Origin: CAZFAT01 sp964517075
GTDB taxonomy: Bacteria > Acidobacteriota > Vicinamibacteria > Vicinamibacterales > SCN-69-37
Reading direction: 5' to 3'
DNA length: 25,342 bases
Assembly: GCA_964517075.1 (NCBI GenBank)
Contig: CAZFAT010000244.1
Span: 1-25,342, forward strand
In this document: one piece after another, positions 6,799 through 15,177 of the stretch
How positions within the stretch are numbered: position 1 is the first letter of the stretch
Layout of the letters: each line of letters opens with the position of its first letter
Position numbers and translations under genes: made by a program
The notes under the pieces: generated by a model
What the model was told of the DNA's origin: nothing
Database searches by the model: none
The model's input: the letters and a program-made list of their open reading frames with translations, nothing else

Positions 6799-8193
6799 AT
6801 GCGGCGCACCCGGATTCTCGTTACCATCGGTCCAGCCAGCGACGATCAGGCGTCCATCCAGGCGCTCCTGGAAGCCGGGGCCGACGCCATCCGGCTCAAC
6901 TTCTCCCACGGCACGCGTGACACCCACGCCGCGTCGTGCGAGCGCATCCGCGCCGCGGCGGCGCGCGCCGGGCGCGACGTGGCCATCCTCCAGGACCTCG
7001 CCGGCCCGAAGATCCGGATCGGTGCGGTGGCCGCCCCCATCCCGCTCACGCCGGGCGACTGTCTCGTCATCGAGCGCGGCGACTTCGTCGGCGACGCCGG
7101 CCGCGTGTCCTCCACCTTCGAGGCGTTGTTCACGTCGATTCCCACGAATCAGCGCCTGCTCGTCGATGACGGGCGCATCGAACTGGTGGTCAGGGCCGCC
7201 GAACCGGGGCGGTTGACGACCGAGGTCCGGACGGGCGGCGTGCTCGAGTCGCGCAAGGGCATCAACGTGCCGGGCGTCACGCTCCGCACGTCGGCCCTGG
7301 GCCCCAGTGACGTCGAGGATCTCCGCGCGGGGATCGCCATGGGCGTGGACCTCGTCGCCGTCAGCTTCGTGCAGTCGGCCGATGACGTGCTGGCCGCCCG
7401 TGCGGCGGCCGGGGCTGCGGGCGCTCCCGATGTGCCGATCATCGCCAAGATTGAGAAGCCGCAGGCCATTGCCGGCATCGACCAGATCCTGGAGGTTGCC
7501 GACGGGCTGATGGTGGCCCGCGGCGATCTGGGCGTCGAGATTCCACTCGAGACGGTGCCGTCTGTGCAGAAGCGTTTGGTACAGGCGTCGCGGCGTCGTG
7601 GCGTGCCCGTCATCGTCGCCACGGAGGTACTCGGGTCGATGCGCACCGAGCCCCGACCGACACGCGCCGAAGTGACCGACGCCGCGCACGCCGTCGATCA
7701 GCGGGTCGACACGATCATGCTCGCGGGCGAGACGGCGGTGGGCCGGCATCCGGTTCGCGCGACCGCCATGCTCGACCGCATCATCCGCGAGGCCGAAAGC
7801 CTCGTCACCCCGCCCATCGGGTTCGTGCCGGACGGGGCCGGCTGGAGCGAGCACAACCGCGCGCTCTGCGAAGCCGCCGTGACGACGGCGACCCGGGTGC
7901 GCGCCGACATCATCGTCGCGCTGACCCGTGCGGGACGGACGGCCCGGTTGCTGGCCGCGATGCGCCCCGCGGCCAGGATCCTGGCGGTCACGCCCAGCCG
8001 CGCCACCGCCGCGCGGCTGATGCTCGTCTGGGGGATCGTTCCCGTGGTGATGGCCGAACGCGGACTGGCGGTGGTCCGCGAGGCGCTGGTCGAGCGGTGT
8101 CTGGTGCCGCCCGGCGCGGTGATCGTGCTGGTGTCCGCGCACCCGGCCCTCGGTCACGAAGACACGAACTTCCTGCACGTGGAGCGGGTGTAA
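6799..8193 (+). CDS. pyk: Pyruvate kinase
   Basis: This 464-aa cytosolic glycolytic enzyme transfers phosphate from phosphoenolpyruvate to ADP. It begins MRRTRILVTIGPAS, the standard pyruvate kinase N-terminus, and continues with LNFSHG, QDLAGPKIRIG, the active-site signature AKIEKPQAI...DGLMVARGDLGVEIP, PRPTRAEVTD and MLAGETAVGRHP. The usual ATQMLESM segment reads ATEVLGSM, a minor variant. The B domain and C-terminal regulatory domain are present. The frame opens at a TTG at 6778, but homology places the start at 6799. The stop is three bases from nhaA, so the two are probably one transcript. Confidence 0.95.
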   Translation: MRRTRILVTIGPASDDQASIQALLEAGADAIRLNFSHGTRDTHAASCERIRAAAARAGRDVAILQDLAGPKIRIGAVAAPIPLTPGDCLVIERGDFVGDAGRVSSTFEALFTSIPTNQRLLVDDGRIELVVRAAEPGRLTTEVRTGGVLESRKGINVPGVTLRTSALGPSDVEDLRAGIAMGVDLVAVSFVQSADDVLAARAAAGAAGAPDVPIIAKIEKPQAIAGIDQILEVADGLMVARGDLGVEIPLETVPSVQKRLVQASRRRGVPVIVATEVLGSMRTEPRPTRAEVTDAAHAVDQRVDTIMLAGETAVGRHPVRATAMLDRIIREAESLVTPPIGFVPDGAGWSEHNRALCEAAVTTATRVRADIIVALTRAGRTARLLAAMRPAARILAVTPSRATAARLMLVWGIVPVVMAERGLAVVREALVERCLVPPGAVIVLVSAHPALGHEDTNFLHVERV

Positions 8194-8196
8194 CGG

Positions 8197-9357
8197 ATGG
8201 CGGGATCGGAGCGGCGTACCACCACATCAGTGCTGCGGGTCGTGTTCGACAACTCGCTGCTCCTGCTCTTCGGCGCCGTGACGGCCCTCGTGTGGGCCAA
8301 CCTGGACCTCGGCAGCTACGAGCGCTTCGCCCACACGTTCCATTTCGTCGTCAATGACGTCGGCATGGTGTTCTTCTTCGCGCTGGCGGCGAAGGAGGTC
8401 TATGAAGCCACTCTACCCGGCGGTCCGCTGGCCTCGCCGCGTCAGGCCATGGTGCCCATCTTCGCCGCCGTCGGCGGCATGGTGGTGCCGGCCCTGATGT
8501 ACATCGCGGCGGTGTTCGCGATCGATCGTCCGGAACTGGTGCGCGGCTGGGCGATCCCCTGTGCCACCGATATCGCATTCTCCTATCTCGTCGCCCGCCT
8601 GGTCTTTCCGGCCGGACATCCGGCAATTCCGTTCCTCCTGCTGCTCGCGATTGCCGACGATGCCATGGGCCTCGTCGTGCTGGCCGTGTTCTATCCGAGT
8701 GGTCCGCTGGATCCACTGCAACTGACCGCCTGGCTCGCGCCCGCCATCGCTGCCGCGTGGGTGCTCCGGCGCACGGGCACGCGGAGCTTCTGGGCCTACG
8801 TGGCCGGGCCGGGCGCGCTCTCCTGGATGGCGCTCCACACCGGTGGCATTCACCCGGCGCTGGCGATGGTGCCCATCGTGCCGTTCATGCCGCACGGGAA
8901 GTCCGACCTGCAGGTCTTCGGACGTGGTCGCGTGTCCGGGTTCACGACGCTCCACGACTTCGAGCACTGGTGGCGCATTCCGGTGCAGTTCGTCCTGTTT
9001 GCCTTCGGGCTCGCCAACGCCGGCGTCCCCCTGACGAGCGTGGGGTCCGCGAGCTGGATCGTGGCCGGGAGCCTGATGGTCGGCAAGCCCGTCGGCATTC
9101 TGGCGCTGACCGCGCTGTGCGTCGCCGTGGGGTTTCGTCGCGCGCCGGGGCTGGACTATCGCTCGATTGCCTTGCTGGGCGTGATGGCCGGCATCGGCTT
9201 CACGGTCGCCCTCTTCTTCACGACCGCGGCGTTTCCGCCCGGCGAAGTGCTGGACGAAGCCAAGATGGGGGCGTTGCTGAGTTTCTTCGCCGCGCCGCTG
9301 GCGCTCGGACTCGGGCGGCTGTTCATGTCACGTCACCGCGGCGGCGCCTCGGCGTAA
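8197..9357 (+). CDS. nhaA: Na+/H+ antiporter NhaA
   Basis: This 386-aa inner-membrane sodium/proton antiporter exports Na+ (or Li+) in exchange for protons and contributes to pH and salt homeostasis. The paired aspartates Asp154-Asp155 in AIADDAMG match the ion-binding pair of E. coli NhaA. Asp125 in PCATDIAF matches the helix-IV aspartate, and Lys297 in VGKPVGI matches the essential lysine. About 12 membrane spans are expected. Its start lies three bases after the pyruvate kinase stop. Its last 25 bases overlap the end of the convergent SRPBCC gene. Confidence 0.95.
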   Translation: MAGSERRTTTSVLRVVFDNSLLLLFGAVTALVWANLDLGSYERFAHTFHFVVNDVGMVFFFALAAKEVYEATLPGGPLASPRQAMVPIFAAVGGMVVPALMYIAAVFAIDRPELVRGWAIPCATDIAFSYLVARLVFPAGHPAIPFLLLLAIADDAMGLVVLAVFYPSGPLDPLQLTAWLAPAIAAAWVLRRTGTRSFWAYVAGPGALSWMALHTGGIHPALAMVPIVPFMPHGKSDLQVFGRGRVSGFTTLHDFEHWWRIPVQFVLFAFGLANAGVPLTSVGSASWIVAGSLMVGKPVGILALTALCVAVGFRRAPGLDYRSIALLGVMAGIGFTVALFFTTAAFPPGEVLDEAKMGALLSFFAAPLALGLGRLFMSRHRGGASA

Positions 9358-9821
9358 CGCTTCAGCGCAATCAGCGAGATCTGCCAGCCGCGCGAGACGA
9401 CGGCGTAGTAGCGGCGCCAGCGCGGGGACGGCTCGCAGCCGTCCTGCCGCACCTGGAGCTTGCAGCCGCCCGGATCGGGCAGGCAGCTGACCTGGAGCGC
9501 CATCGGGCCGAGCGGTTGACCTTCCGGCGGAACCCAATATGCGTCCGCCACGAGAAACTGCTCGCCCCGCTTCACGTCCACGACGGTGCCGTGAAACACC
9601 CCGCCGAGGGGCCCCAGGACGTCGTCCCGATACGGCGTGGTCGGCCATTCCACGGCGTAGACGCCGAACGGCACGGGCGTCGTCACCGATCGCGTCGCCT
9701 GCCACCACGCCCGCAGCGCGTCGGGCGAGAAGAAACAGTTGAACACCGTGGCCGGCGTGGCCGCGATCACCAGGTTCTGCTCGAAGCGTTCCTCCGGAGA
9801 GGGTTCGGGTCGCGCTGCCAT
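9333..9821 (-). CDS. SRPBCC (AHSA1/START-like) domain protein
   Basis: This 162-aa protein has a START/Bet v1-like ligand-binding fold. It opens with LVIAATPATVFNCFFSPDALRAWW, the typical AHSA1 first strand, helix and Trp motif, continues with FHGTVVDVKRGEQFLVADAYW, and ends with a long C-terminal helix. The ligand is unknown. An AGAGG lies 10 bases before the ATG, and the gene follows the NamZ-like gene after 30 bases, so it is probably the last gene of the minus-strand operon. The 3' end overlaps nhaA. Confidence 0.8.
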   Translation of the reverse strand: MAARPEPSPEERFEQNLVIAATPATVFNCFFSPDALRAWWQATRSVTTPVPFGVYAVEWPTTPYRDDVLGPLGGVFHGTVVDVKRGEQFLVADAYWVPPEGQPLGPMALQVSCLPDPGGCKLQVRQDGCEPSPRWRRYYAVVSRGWQISLIALKRYAEAPPR

Positions 9822-9851
9822 GGCGTGGTTACCTCTTCTATCGAATCCGGC

Positions 9852-11015
9852 TCACCGATAGAGCAGGTACTCAGCCCTGAGACGGGTGAAGGCGTCGACA
9901 CCTGGCGTCCAGCCGCTCGCGATCTCGGCGGCGGTCACGCCGCGGTCGAGGTCCTCGCGCAGGGAGGCCGATCCCGCCAGGATGTCGATGGGCGGACGCG
10001 CGGACTCGTACTCGTAGGGCGGATCCCTCCAGGCGAAGTGTGCCGACGGTTGGCGGGCCAATGCCTCCAGCAGCGTGACGCCGGTCAGGACCGGACGGAA
10101 CGTGCGCCGATCGGTCACGTGGATCTGGCACCCGCCGCACGACGTCGCCGCGTGCTTGTGAAACGTCGGCTCGAAGAGCGCGGGCCGGAAGTGGACCCCA
10201 GGCAGGTTCCGGCGGTTGAGGTCGGCCGCGAACGACTCGGGGTCGATCCCCGGCGCGCCCACCAACTCGAACGGGCGCGTCGTGCCGCGACCTTCTGAGA
10301 CAGTCGTGCCCTCGAAGAGCACCATTCCCGGATAGACCACCGTGCTGTCGAGGGTGGGCAGGTTGGGCGAGGGCAGGACCCAGGGCAGCCCGGTCGCATC
10401 GAAGTAGTCGTGCCGCGTCCAGCCCTGCATCGCGATGACTTCGAGCTTGGCGCCGAGATCGAAGTGATCGTTGAAGAGGCGCGCGAGTTCTCCGATCGTC
10501 ATGCCGTGCCGCATCGGGATCGGAAACTGCCCGACGAACGACTCGAAGCCGGGCACGAGCATGGGCCCCTCGACGTCCACGCCGCCGATCGGGTTCGGCC
10601 GATCGCACACGACCACGGGCAGGCCCTGCCGGCTGGCCGCACGCAGACAGTTCGCCATCGTGTAGATGTAGGTATAGATGCGCGTGCCGACATCCTGGAG
10701 GTCGACGACCAGCGCGTCGAGGCCCTGGAGCATCTCGCGGGTCGGCTCGCGGGTCTCGCTGTAGAGCGAGTACACGGGCACGCGCCGGCGGGCATCGGCG
10801 CCGTGGGGCGACTCGATCATGTTTTCCTGCACGTCCGACCGGAAGCCGTGTTGCGGGCCGAAGATCGCGCCGACGCGGACGCCGGCCGCCTGCGCCCGGT
10901 CGATCACGTGGACGAAGCGGGCATCGATGGACGCGGGGTTGCAGACCAGGCCGACCGTCCGGCCCTGCAGCAGGCCGCGGTCGCAGAGGACGTCGGATCC
11001 AAGCGCGAGAGGCAC
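9852..11015 (-). CDS. DUF1343/NamZ-like exo-beta-N-acetylmuramidase (GH171)
   Basis: This 387-aa protein is a clear member of the DUF1343 family, whose characterised member is Bacillus subtilis NamZ. NamZ removes terminal MurNAc from peptidoglycan fragments. Diagnostic segments are VCNPASID, FGPQHGFRSDVQENMIES, DLQDVGTRIYTY, CDRPNPIGG, FPIPMRHGMTIGELA and VSEGRGTTRPFE. Many family members have Glu where this protein has Gln in GPQHG, so whether the catalytic acid is conserved needs checking. I see no signal peptide, which suggests cytosolic recycling of imported muropeptides. The GTG start at 11015 is six bases after a TAACAT and nine bases after the upstream stop codon. Confidence 0.85.
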   Translation of the reverse strand: MPLALGSDVLCDRGLLQGRTVGLVCNPASIDARFVHVIDRAQAAGVRVGAIFGPQHGFRSDVQENMIESPHGADARRRVPVYSLYSETREPTREMLQGLDALVVDLQDVGTRIYTYIYTMANCLRAASRQGLPVVVCDRPNPIGGVDVEGPMLVPGFESFVGQFPIPMRHGMTIGELARLFNDHFDLGAKLEVIAMQGWTRHDYFDATGLPWVLPSPNLPTLDSTVVYPGMVLFEGTTVSEGRGTTRPFELVGAPGIDPESFAADLNRRNLPGVHFRPALFEPTFHKHAATSCGGCQIHVTDRRTFRPVLTGVTLLEALARQPSAHFAWRDPPYEYESARPPIDILAGSASLREDLDRGVTAAEIASGWTPGVDAFTRLRAEYLLYR

Positions 11016-11021
11016 GCCCGA

Positions 11022-11027
11022 ATGTTA
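11022..11027 (-). promoter_or_regulatory. Candidate internal -10 element (TAACAT) of the NamZ-like gene
   Basis: On the minus strand TAACAT ends six bases before the GTG at 11015, and its first three bases are the TAA stop of the upstream gene. It could be an internal promoter giving a leaderless transcript, or chance within an operon. Confidence 0.35.
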
Positions 11028-12488
11028 CTGCGGCCCGCCGCGCCGCCAGAGCAGCCAGGCTTCCACGAGGAACGTGACCGCCATCCAGGTCGCGAGGATG
11101 GCAATCGGCCAGGCCAGGACGCGAGGCGCGATGAACCCCAGCCCGGCGACGAGCGCGAGCACGACGCCCACCCCCAGCACGGGCATGAGCTCGAAGTTCT
11201 CGAGCGGCCGGCTGCCGGTGACGGCGGCGCTAATGCTGCGGCTGACCCCCGTAACCGCGCGCACGACGCGGCGCGTGGACCGATGCCGGCGGGGCGCCGG
11301 GGCGGGGGGGGGGCCGGGCAGCCTTGCGTCGGCCGGATTGGGCGCGCGGCGCTGGCCCGTCAGGACTATTTCGGTGGCCCGCTCGAGGTCCTCCTCGAAA
11401 TGCGCCTCGAGCGTCTTTGCGACCGGCTCGTCCTCGATGGCGACATCCAGTTCCCAGTTGCCGAGCCAGCTGTTCAGGTTGAGGTTCGTGGAGCCGATGC
11501 GTCCCCAGCGCGAGTCGGCCACCGCCGTCTTCGCGTGGATCATGGTGCCCTTCCACTCGAAAATGCGCACACCGGCTTCGAGGAGCGGGCGATAGAGCGA
11601 GCGCGTCACCGGCACGACCCAGCCGACATCGCTGCCCTGCGGCAGGAGCAGGCGGACGTCCACGCCGTCGCGCGCCGCACGCTTCAACGCTTCGAGATAT
11701 GGGCCGGTCCCGATGAAGTAGGCGTCCGTGATCCACAAGGTCCGCCGCGCGAGCGTCGTCGCCAGCAGGTCGAGGCGCAGCAGGTTGCCCGTGAACGGCT
11801 CGGTCGGAATGAGGCGGAGATCCACCGTGCCCACCGGCTGAACCGTGCCGGCGTCGACGCCAATGGACTCGGCGTGCTCGCCCCCGGCGAGCTGCCAACT
11901 GTCGGCAAAGGCCTCCTCTGCCTGCGCGACCGCCGGGCCGACGATTTCCACACCCGTGTCGCGCCATGGCTCCTGGCGGCGCTCCGGCCGTCCTTCCCAC
12001 ATCTGGCCGATGCAGAGGCCCGAGACGTACGCGACCTGCGCGTCGACGGTGATGAGCTTGCGGTGGTCGCGACGCAGCCACCCGAGGGCCGCGCTGAGCG
12101 ACGGCGGATTGAACGCCTGCACCTCGCCGCCCGCGTCCACGAGGGGGCGGAACAACCCGAGCGCGGGCCCGAAGCCGCAGCCGAACCAGTCGTAGACCAC
12201 CCGGACCTTGACGCCCTCGCGGGCCCGGCGGGCGAGCAGGTCGATGAACCGCCGGCCGACCGCGTCGCGGTGCACGATGTACATTTCGATGTGAATCGTG
12301 CGGCGGGCGCGACGGATGGCGTCTTCCCAGGCCGGGTAGTTCTCCGTGGCGTCGCGGAGCAGCCGCACGGCGTTGCCCGCAATCAGCGGCGCGCCAGCCG
12401 TCCGGCTGAACGCTTGGTTGGCCATCGTGCGCAGCGTCTGCAGATCGCGCGGAAGTGCAGGCGGCCTGGCGGCCATACGGGAGGACAC
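11025..12488 (-). CDS. Phospholipase-D superfamily cardiolipin synthase-like protein with C-terminal membrane anchor
   Basis: This 487-aa enzyme has two HKD motifs. The first is His142-Lys144-Asp149 in DHRKLITVD, without the usual following GSxN. The second is His318-Lys320-Asp325 in MIHAKTAVAD, followed by IGSTNLN. The family transfers phosphatidyl groups, most often making cardiolipin. The layout is unusual: the catalytic domains come first, then a Pro/Arg-rich linker (about 390-430), then two membrane spans near 445-482. Most cardiolipin synthases place their spans at the N-terminus. The GTG start at 12488 is set by TATGAT seven bases upstream; the frame stays open to 12734, across the divergent gene. 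A ten-base C run lies in the linker. Other PLD activities cannot be excluded. Confidence 0.85.
   Translation of the reverse strand: MSSRMAARPPALPRDLQTLRTMANQAFSRTAGAPLIAGNAVRLLRDATENYPAWEDAIRRARRTIHIEMYIVHRDAVGRRFIDLLARRAREGVKVRVVYDWFGCGFGPALGLFRPLVDAGGEVQAFNPPSLSAALGWLRRDHRKLITVDAQVAYVSGLCIGQMWEGRPERRQEPWRDTGVEIVGPAVAQAEEAFADSWQLAGGEHAESIGVDAGTVQPVGTVDLRLIPTEPFTGNLLRLDLLATTLARRTLWITDAYFIGTGPYLEALKRAARDGVDVRLLLPQGSDVGWVVPVTRSLYRPLLEAGVRIFEWKGTMIHAKTAVADSRWGRIGSTNLNLNSWLGNWELDVAIEDEPVAKTLEAHFEEDLERATEIVLTGQRRAPNPADARLPGPPPAPAPRRHRSTRRVVRAVTGVSRSISAAVTGSRPLENFELMPVLGVGVVLALVAGLGFIAPRVLAWPIAILATWMAVTFLVEAWLLWRRGGPQ
11304..11313. repeat. G10 homopolymer (C10 in the coding strand) inside the PLD-like gene
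   Basis: Ten consecutive G on the plus strand encode consecutive prolines in the linker between the catalytic domains and the membrane spans. A frame change here leads into an alternative frame that stops at 11230, before the membrane spans. Such tracts are typical slippage sites. Confidence 0.9.
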
Positions 12489-12495
12489 GGCTGCG

Positions 12496-12501
12496 ATCAT
12501 A
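12496..12501 (-). promoter_or_regulatory. -10 element (TATGAT) of the PLD-like gene, leaderless type
   Basis: On the minus strand TATGAT ends seven bases before the GTG at 12488. This supports that GTG over longer in-frame starts. An ATG at 12500 lies inside the hexamer itself. Confidence 0.5.
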
Positions 12502-12526
12502 GAGGGATTCGCGTGGGCCGCGCCTA

Positions 12527-12555
12527 TTGACGCTCGACACTGGTCACCGTACAGT
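12527..12555 (+). promoter_or_regulatory. Promoter TTGACG-N17-TACAGT of the metal-uptake cluster
   Basis: A near-consensus -35 (TTGACG, 12527-12532), a 17-base spacer and a -10 (TACAGT, 12550-12555) end six bases before the ATG at 12562. This is the best sigma-70-type promoter in the window and predicts a leaderless mRNA. No obvious Zur-like or MntR-like palindrome overlaps it. Confidence 0.7.
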
Positions 12556-12561
12556 GCGGAC

Positions 12562-12930
12562 ATGGGCTCATTCGCCCCCCGCGCGCATCGCGTGACGGCC
12601 TGGATTAGTCTGGCCGCCTTCCTGGCCGTCCTGACGATGCCGATGTTGCCGGGGTTGCACACGGCGGCCCGGGCGGAAGCCGACTGCGCCAGCGTCGGCC
12701 GCCCGGGCGGCGGCCTCGCCGTTGGTACGAACACCGCGGCTCAGCCCGGCTCCGACCACTGCGTGATGTGTCACTGGCTGCGCGCCGCGCGCAGCGCGAC
12801 GGTGCCCCCGGTCGTGTCCGCCGACCCGTCGATTACCTGCGAACCCGTGGCCGTCCGGGTCACGGTCAGCGCCCTCGGCCGTCTCCTCGTCCTCGAAGGC
12901 CCCTCGCGGGCACCTCCCTCCGCCGTCTGA
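12562..12930 (+). CDS. Small exported Cys/His protein, DUF2946-like
   Basis: This 122-aa protein has an N-terminal hydrophobic segment (about residues 12-31, TAWISLAAFLAVLTMPML) that could be a signal peptide or anchor. A compact HCVMCH motif follows (His66, Cys67, Cys70, His71), with Cys42 and Cys93 in addition. The layout recalls small DUF2946-type proteins encoded near metal-transport genes; the match is by pattern only. The Cys/His cluster could bind zinc or copper in the periplasm. The start at 12562 is fixed by the strong promoter six bases upstream; the frame is open further upstream but that part would overlap the divergent gene. It is the first gene of the apparent zinc-uptake cluster. 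Confidence 0.65.
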   Translation: MGSFAPRAHRVTAWISLAAFLAVLTMPMLPGLHTAARAEADCASVGRPGGGLAVGTNTAAQPGSDHCVMCHWLRAARSATVPPVVSADPSITCEPVAVRVTVSALGRLLVLEGPSRAPPSAV

Positions 12931-13026
12931 TCCCGTTGTCTGCCCGTTCGTGCGTCGCCTCGGCCCTGCCGCGGCGGACGTCGCCGGTCCGGTCGATCGC
13001 GGGCCGGCCCACACCTGGGAGGCCAC

Positions 13027-14178
13027 ATGCGGCGTGTTCGTGGATGGTTCATCGTCGTGGGCGTCGTCGTGACGTTGTCGGTCCCGCGCGGAGGCTGGGG
13101 ACAGGATCCCGCCGCCCCTGCGCCGCCGCCGCCATCGACGCCTTCGGGGCAGGCCGGGCCGGCGCCCGGAGGGCGCGCGTTCAATCCCGACATTTCCGCG
13201 ATCGGCAACTTTCTCGGTGTGGCCGGCCCGAGCGGATTCACCACCGAGCCGGCGCTGCAGTTGACCGAAGCGGAGGTCGCCTTCCAGTCCGCGGTCGATC
13301 CGTACGCGCGAGCGGATTTCTTTGTCGCGGTGGGCCCGGATGGGGCCGAGCTCGAGGAGGGCTTCATCACCTTCACCGCGCTGCCCGCGAACCTCCTGCT
13401 GAAGGCGGGCAAGATACGCCCGCAGTTCGGCAAGGTCAGCACCCTGCACACGCACCGGCTGCCGACGGCCGATCGCCCGCTCGTGGCCCTGAACCTGCTC
13501 GGGGGCGAAGAGGGCCTGGCCGACAGCGGGGTGTCGCTCTCGCATCTGATTCAGAACCCGCTGGTGTTCCTCGAGCTGACGGGCGAGGTGTTCGCCGGCA
13601 CCTCCGAGGTCTTCCAGAGCACCGAACGTTCACGGCTGGCGTACGTCGGTCGTGTGCGCGCTTACCGCGATCTGACGGAGTCCACCAATCTCGATCTGGG
13701 ATCGTCGTTTGCCTTCGGCCCATTTCTTCCCGAGGGCTCCGAGAACGGTGAGGGTGTCGACGAGTCTGACGGCGCGCCGGCGCTGGACCGCCGGTTGGCT
13801 GGCGTCGATGTCACGCTCCGCTACCGCCCTCTGCAAGGGGCGACCTACCGGCGGATCAACGTGCGAAGTGAATTCGTCTGGAGCCGCCAGGATGCGGTCG
13901 GCGGGGACGCAGCCACGGCGTTCGGCGCCTACGCGCTGGCGGAGTACCAATTCGCGCGGCGGTGGTATCTCGGGGGCCGCGTCGATCGATCCGGACGTCC
14001 GTTCGAAGGGGAGCTCGTGGATCGGGGTGGTTCGGTGTTCGTCACGTTCTGGCCGACGGAGTTCAGCCAGATTCGCGGCCAGGTGCGCCGCACGCATCGC
14101 GCCGAGGGCACCTCGGGAACCGAAGCCCTGCTGCAATTCAACTTCTCGATTGGCGCGCACGGCGCGCACGAGTTCTGA
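13027..14178 (+). CDS. Outer-membrane porin-like beta-barrel protein
   Basis: This 383-aa protein starts with a signal peptide (MRRVRGWFIVVGVVVTLSV, probable cleavage near residue 26) and a Pro-rich segment, followed by alternating hydrophobic strands typical of a beta-barrel (LTEAEVAFQSAVDPYARADFFVAVG, LLKAGKIRPQFGKVS, RWYLGGRVDRSG). It ends in FSIGAHGAHEF, with a terminal Phe as in many outer-membrane proteins. Similar barrels often accompany zinc ABC transporters, so it may admit metal into the periplasm; that role is inferred from position. A GGGAGG at 13017-13022 lies four bases before the ATG. It is 97 bases from the preceding gene and 69 from the binding-protein gene. Confidence 0.75.
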   Translation: MRRVRGWFIVVGVVVTLSVPRGGWGQDPAAPAPPPPSTPSGQAGPAPGGRAFNPDISAIGNFLGVAGPSGFTTEPALQLTEAEVAFQSAVDPYARADFFVAVGPDGAELEEGFITFTALPANLLLKAGKIRPQFGKVSTLHTHRLPTADRPLVALNLLGGEEGLADSGVSLSHLIQNPLVFLELTGEVFAGTSEVFQSTERSRLAYVGRVRAYRDLTESTNLDLGSSFAFGPFLPEGSENGEGVDESDGAPALDRRLAGVDVTLRYRPLQGATYRRINVRSEFVWSRQDAVGGDAATAFGAYALAEYQFARRWYLGGRVDRSGRPFEGELVDRGGSVFVTFWPTEFSQIRGQVRRTHRAEGTSGTEALLQFNFSIGAHGAHEF

Positions 14179-14247
14179 GCGAGGGGACACTCGCCGACAT
14201 GGAGCGGCCGTCGGCCCCTCCGGAGCCGAACCGATAGGAGACATGCC

Positions 14248-15174
14248 ATGCGTTTCATCATCGCAACCGCGATTCTGACCGGCACAGTCCTGGCCGTGCC
14301 GCTGCCGGCCGCGGCGCCGCTGCGCATCGTGACCACGACCGAGGATCTCGGGGCGCTGGCGCGGGACGTGGGCGGCGATCGGGTCGAGGTCACCGCCCTC
14401 GCGCGGGGCTATCAGGATCCCCACTTCGTGGAGCCCAAACCGAGCTTCCTGCTCGCGGTGAACCGCGCCGATCTGCTGATTGCCGTCGGACGGGAGCTCG
14501 AGGTGGGCTGGTTGCCGACGCTGATCACGAGCGGCCGCAATCGGCGGGTCCAGCCTGGCGCGCCCGGGTTTCTCGACGCCTCACAGAACGTCCGCATCCT
14601 CGACATCCCCGCGGGCCAGGTGACACGCGCCATGGGCGACGTGCACTCGCAGGGCAATCCGCACTACTGGCTCGATCCCAACAACGGGCGGCTGATCGCC
14701 CAGGCCATTCGCGATCGCCTGAGTCACCTGGCGCCGGCTGAAGCCGCGTACTTCACCTCGCGCTACGACGCCTTCGACAAGCGCCTGGCAGCCGCCGAGG
14801 CGCGCTGGGACGCCACGCTCGCTCCCTACGCCGGCACCAGGATCGTCACCTATCACCGATCGTGGCCGAACCTCATGGAGCGCTGGAAGCTCAACGTCAT
14901 TGGCTATGTCGAGCCGAAGCCCGGCATTCCCCCGTCTCCCTCGCACACCCTGCAGCTCATGAGCGAGATGAAGGCCCAGGGCGTGAAGCTCATCATCGTC
15001 GAGCCGTACTTCGACAAGAAGACGCCGCAGGCGATTGCGGCGCAGGTGGGCGGCCTCGTGCTCGAGCTCGCGCCGTCGGTGGGCGCGCAGCCCACCATCA
15101 AGGACTACATCGGCCTGTTCGATCACGATGTGGCGGCGCTCGCGGGCGCCTTGAAGCAGGTCACTGGAAAATAG
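14248..15174 (+). CDS. Metal ABC transporter periplasmic binding protein (ZnuA/cluster A-I family)
   Basis: This 308-aa protein has a short signal peptide (cleavage near Ala22-Ala23) and the SBP_bac_9/ZnuA fold. Likely metal ligands are His59 (QDPHFVEPKPS), His139 (GNPHYWLDP) and His203 (TYHRSWPNL). A carboxylate such as Asp286 (PTIKDYI) or Glu252/Asp256 (VEPYFD) could be the fourth. Three His plus an acidic residue suit Zn2+ or Mn2+. The long His-rich loop of E. coli ZnuA is missing, so selectivity is open. AGGAG at 14236-14240 lies seven bases before the ATG. It is immediately followed by the permease gene. The matching ATPase is not in this window. Confidence 0.9.
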   Translation: MRFIIATAILTGTVLAVPLPAAAPLRIVTTTEDLGALARDVGGDRVEVTALARGYQDPHFVEPKPSFLLAVNRADLLIAVGRELEVGWLPTLITSGRNRRVQPGAPGFLDASQNVRILDIPAGQVTRAMGDVHSQGNPHYWLDPNNGRLIAQAIRDRLSHLAPAEAAYFTSRYDAFDKRLAAAEARWDATLAPYAGTRIVTYHRSWPNLMERWKLNVIGYVEPKPGIPPSPSHTLQLMSEMKAQGVKLIIVEPYFDKKTPQAIAAQVGGLVLELAPSVGAQPTIKDYIGLFDHDVAALAGALKQVTGK

Positions 15175-15177
15175 TTG

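Noticed and set aside
10410..12530. 706-codon plus-strand frame
   Set aside because: Antisense to the NamZ-like and PLD-like genes, which have conserved motifs. The translation is low-complexity and Arg/Ala-rich.
12346..12561. Longer N-terminus for the DUF2946-like protein
   Set aside because: It would overlap the divergent PLD-like gene and its promoter. The strong promoter and signal-like segment place the start at 12562.
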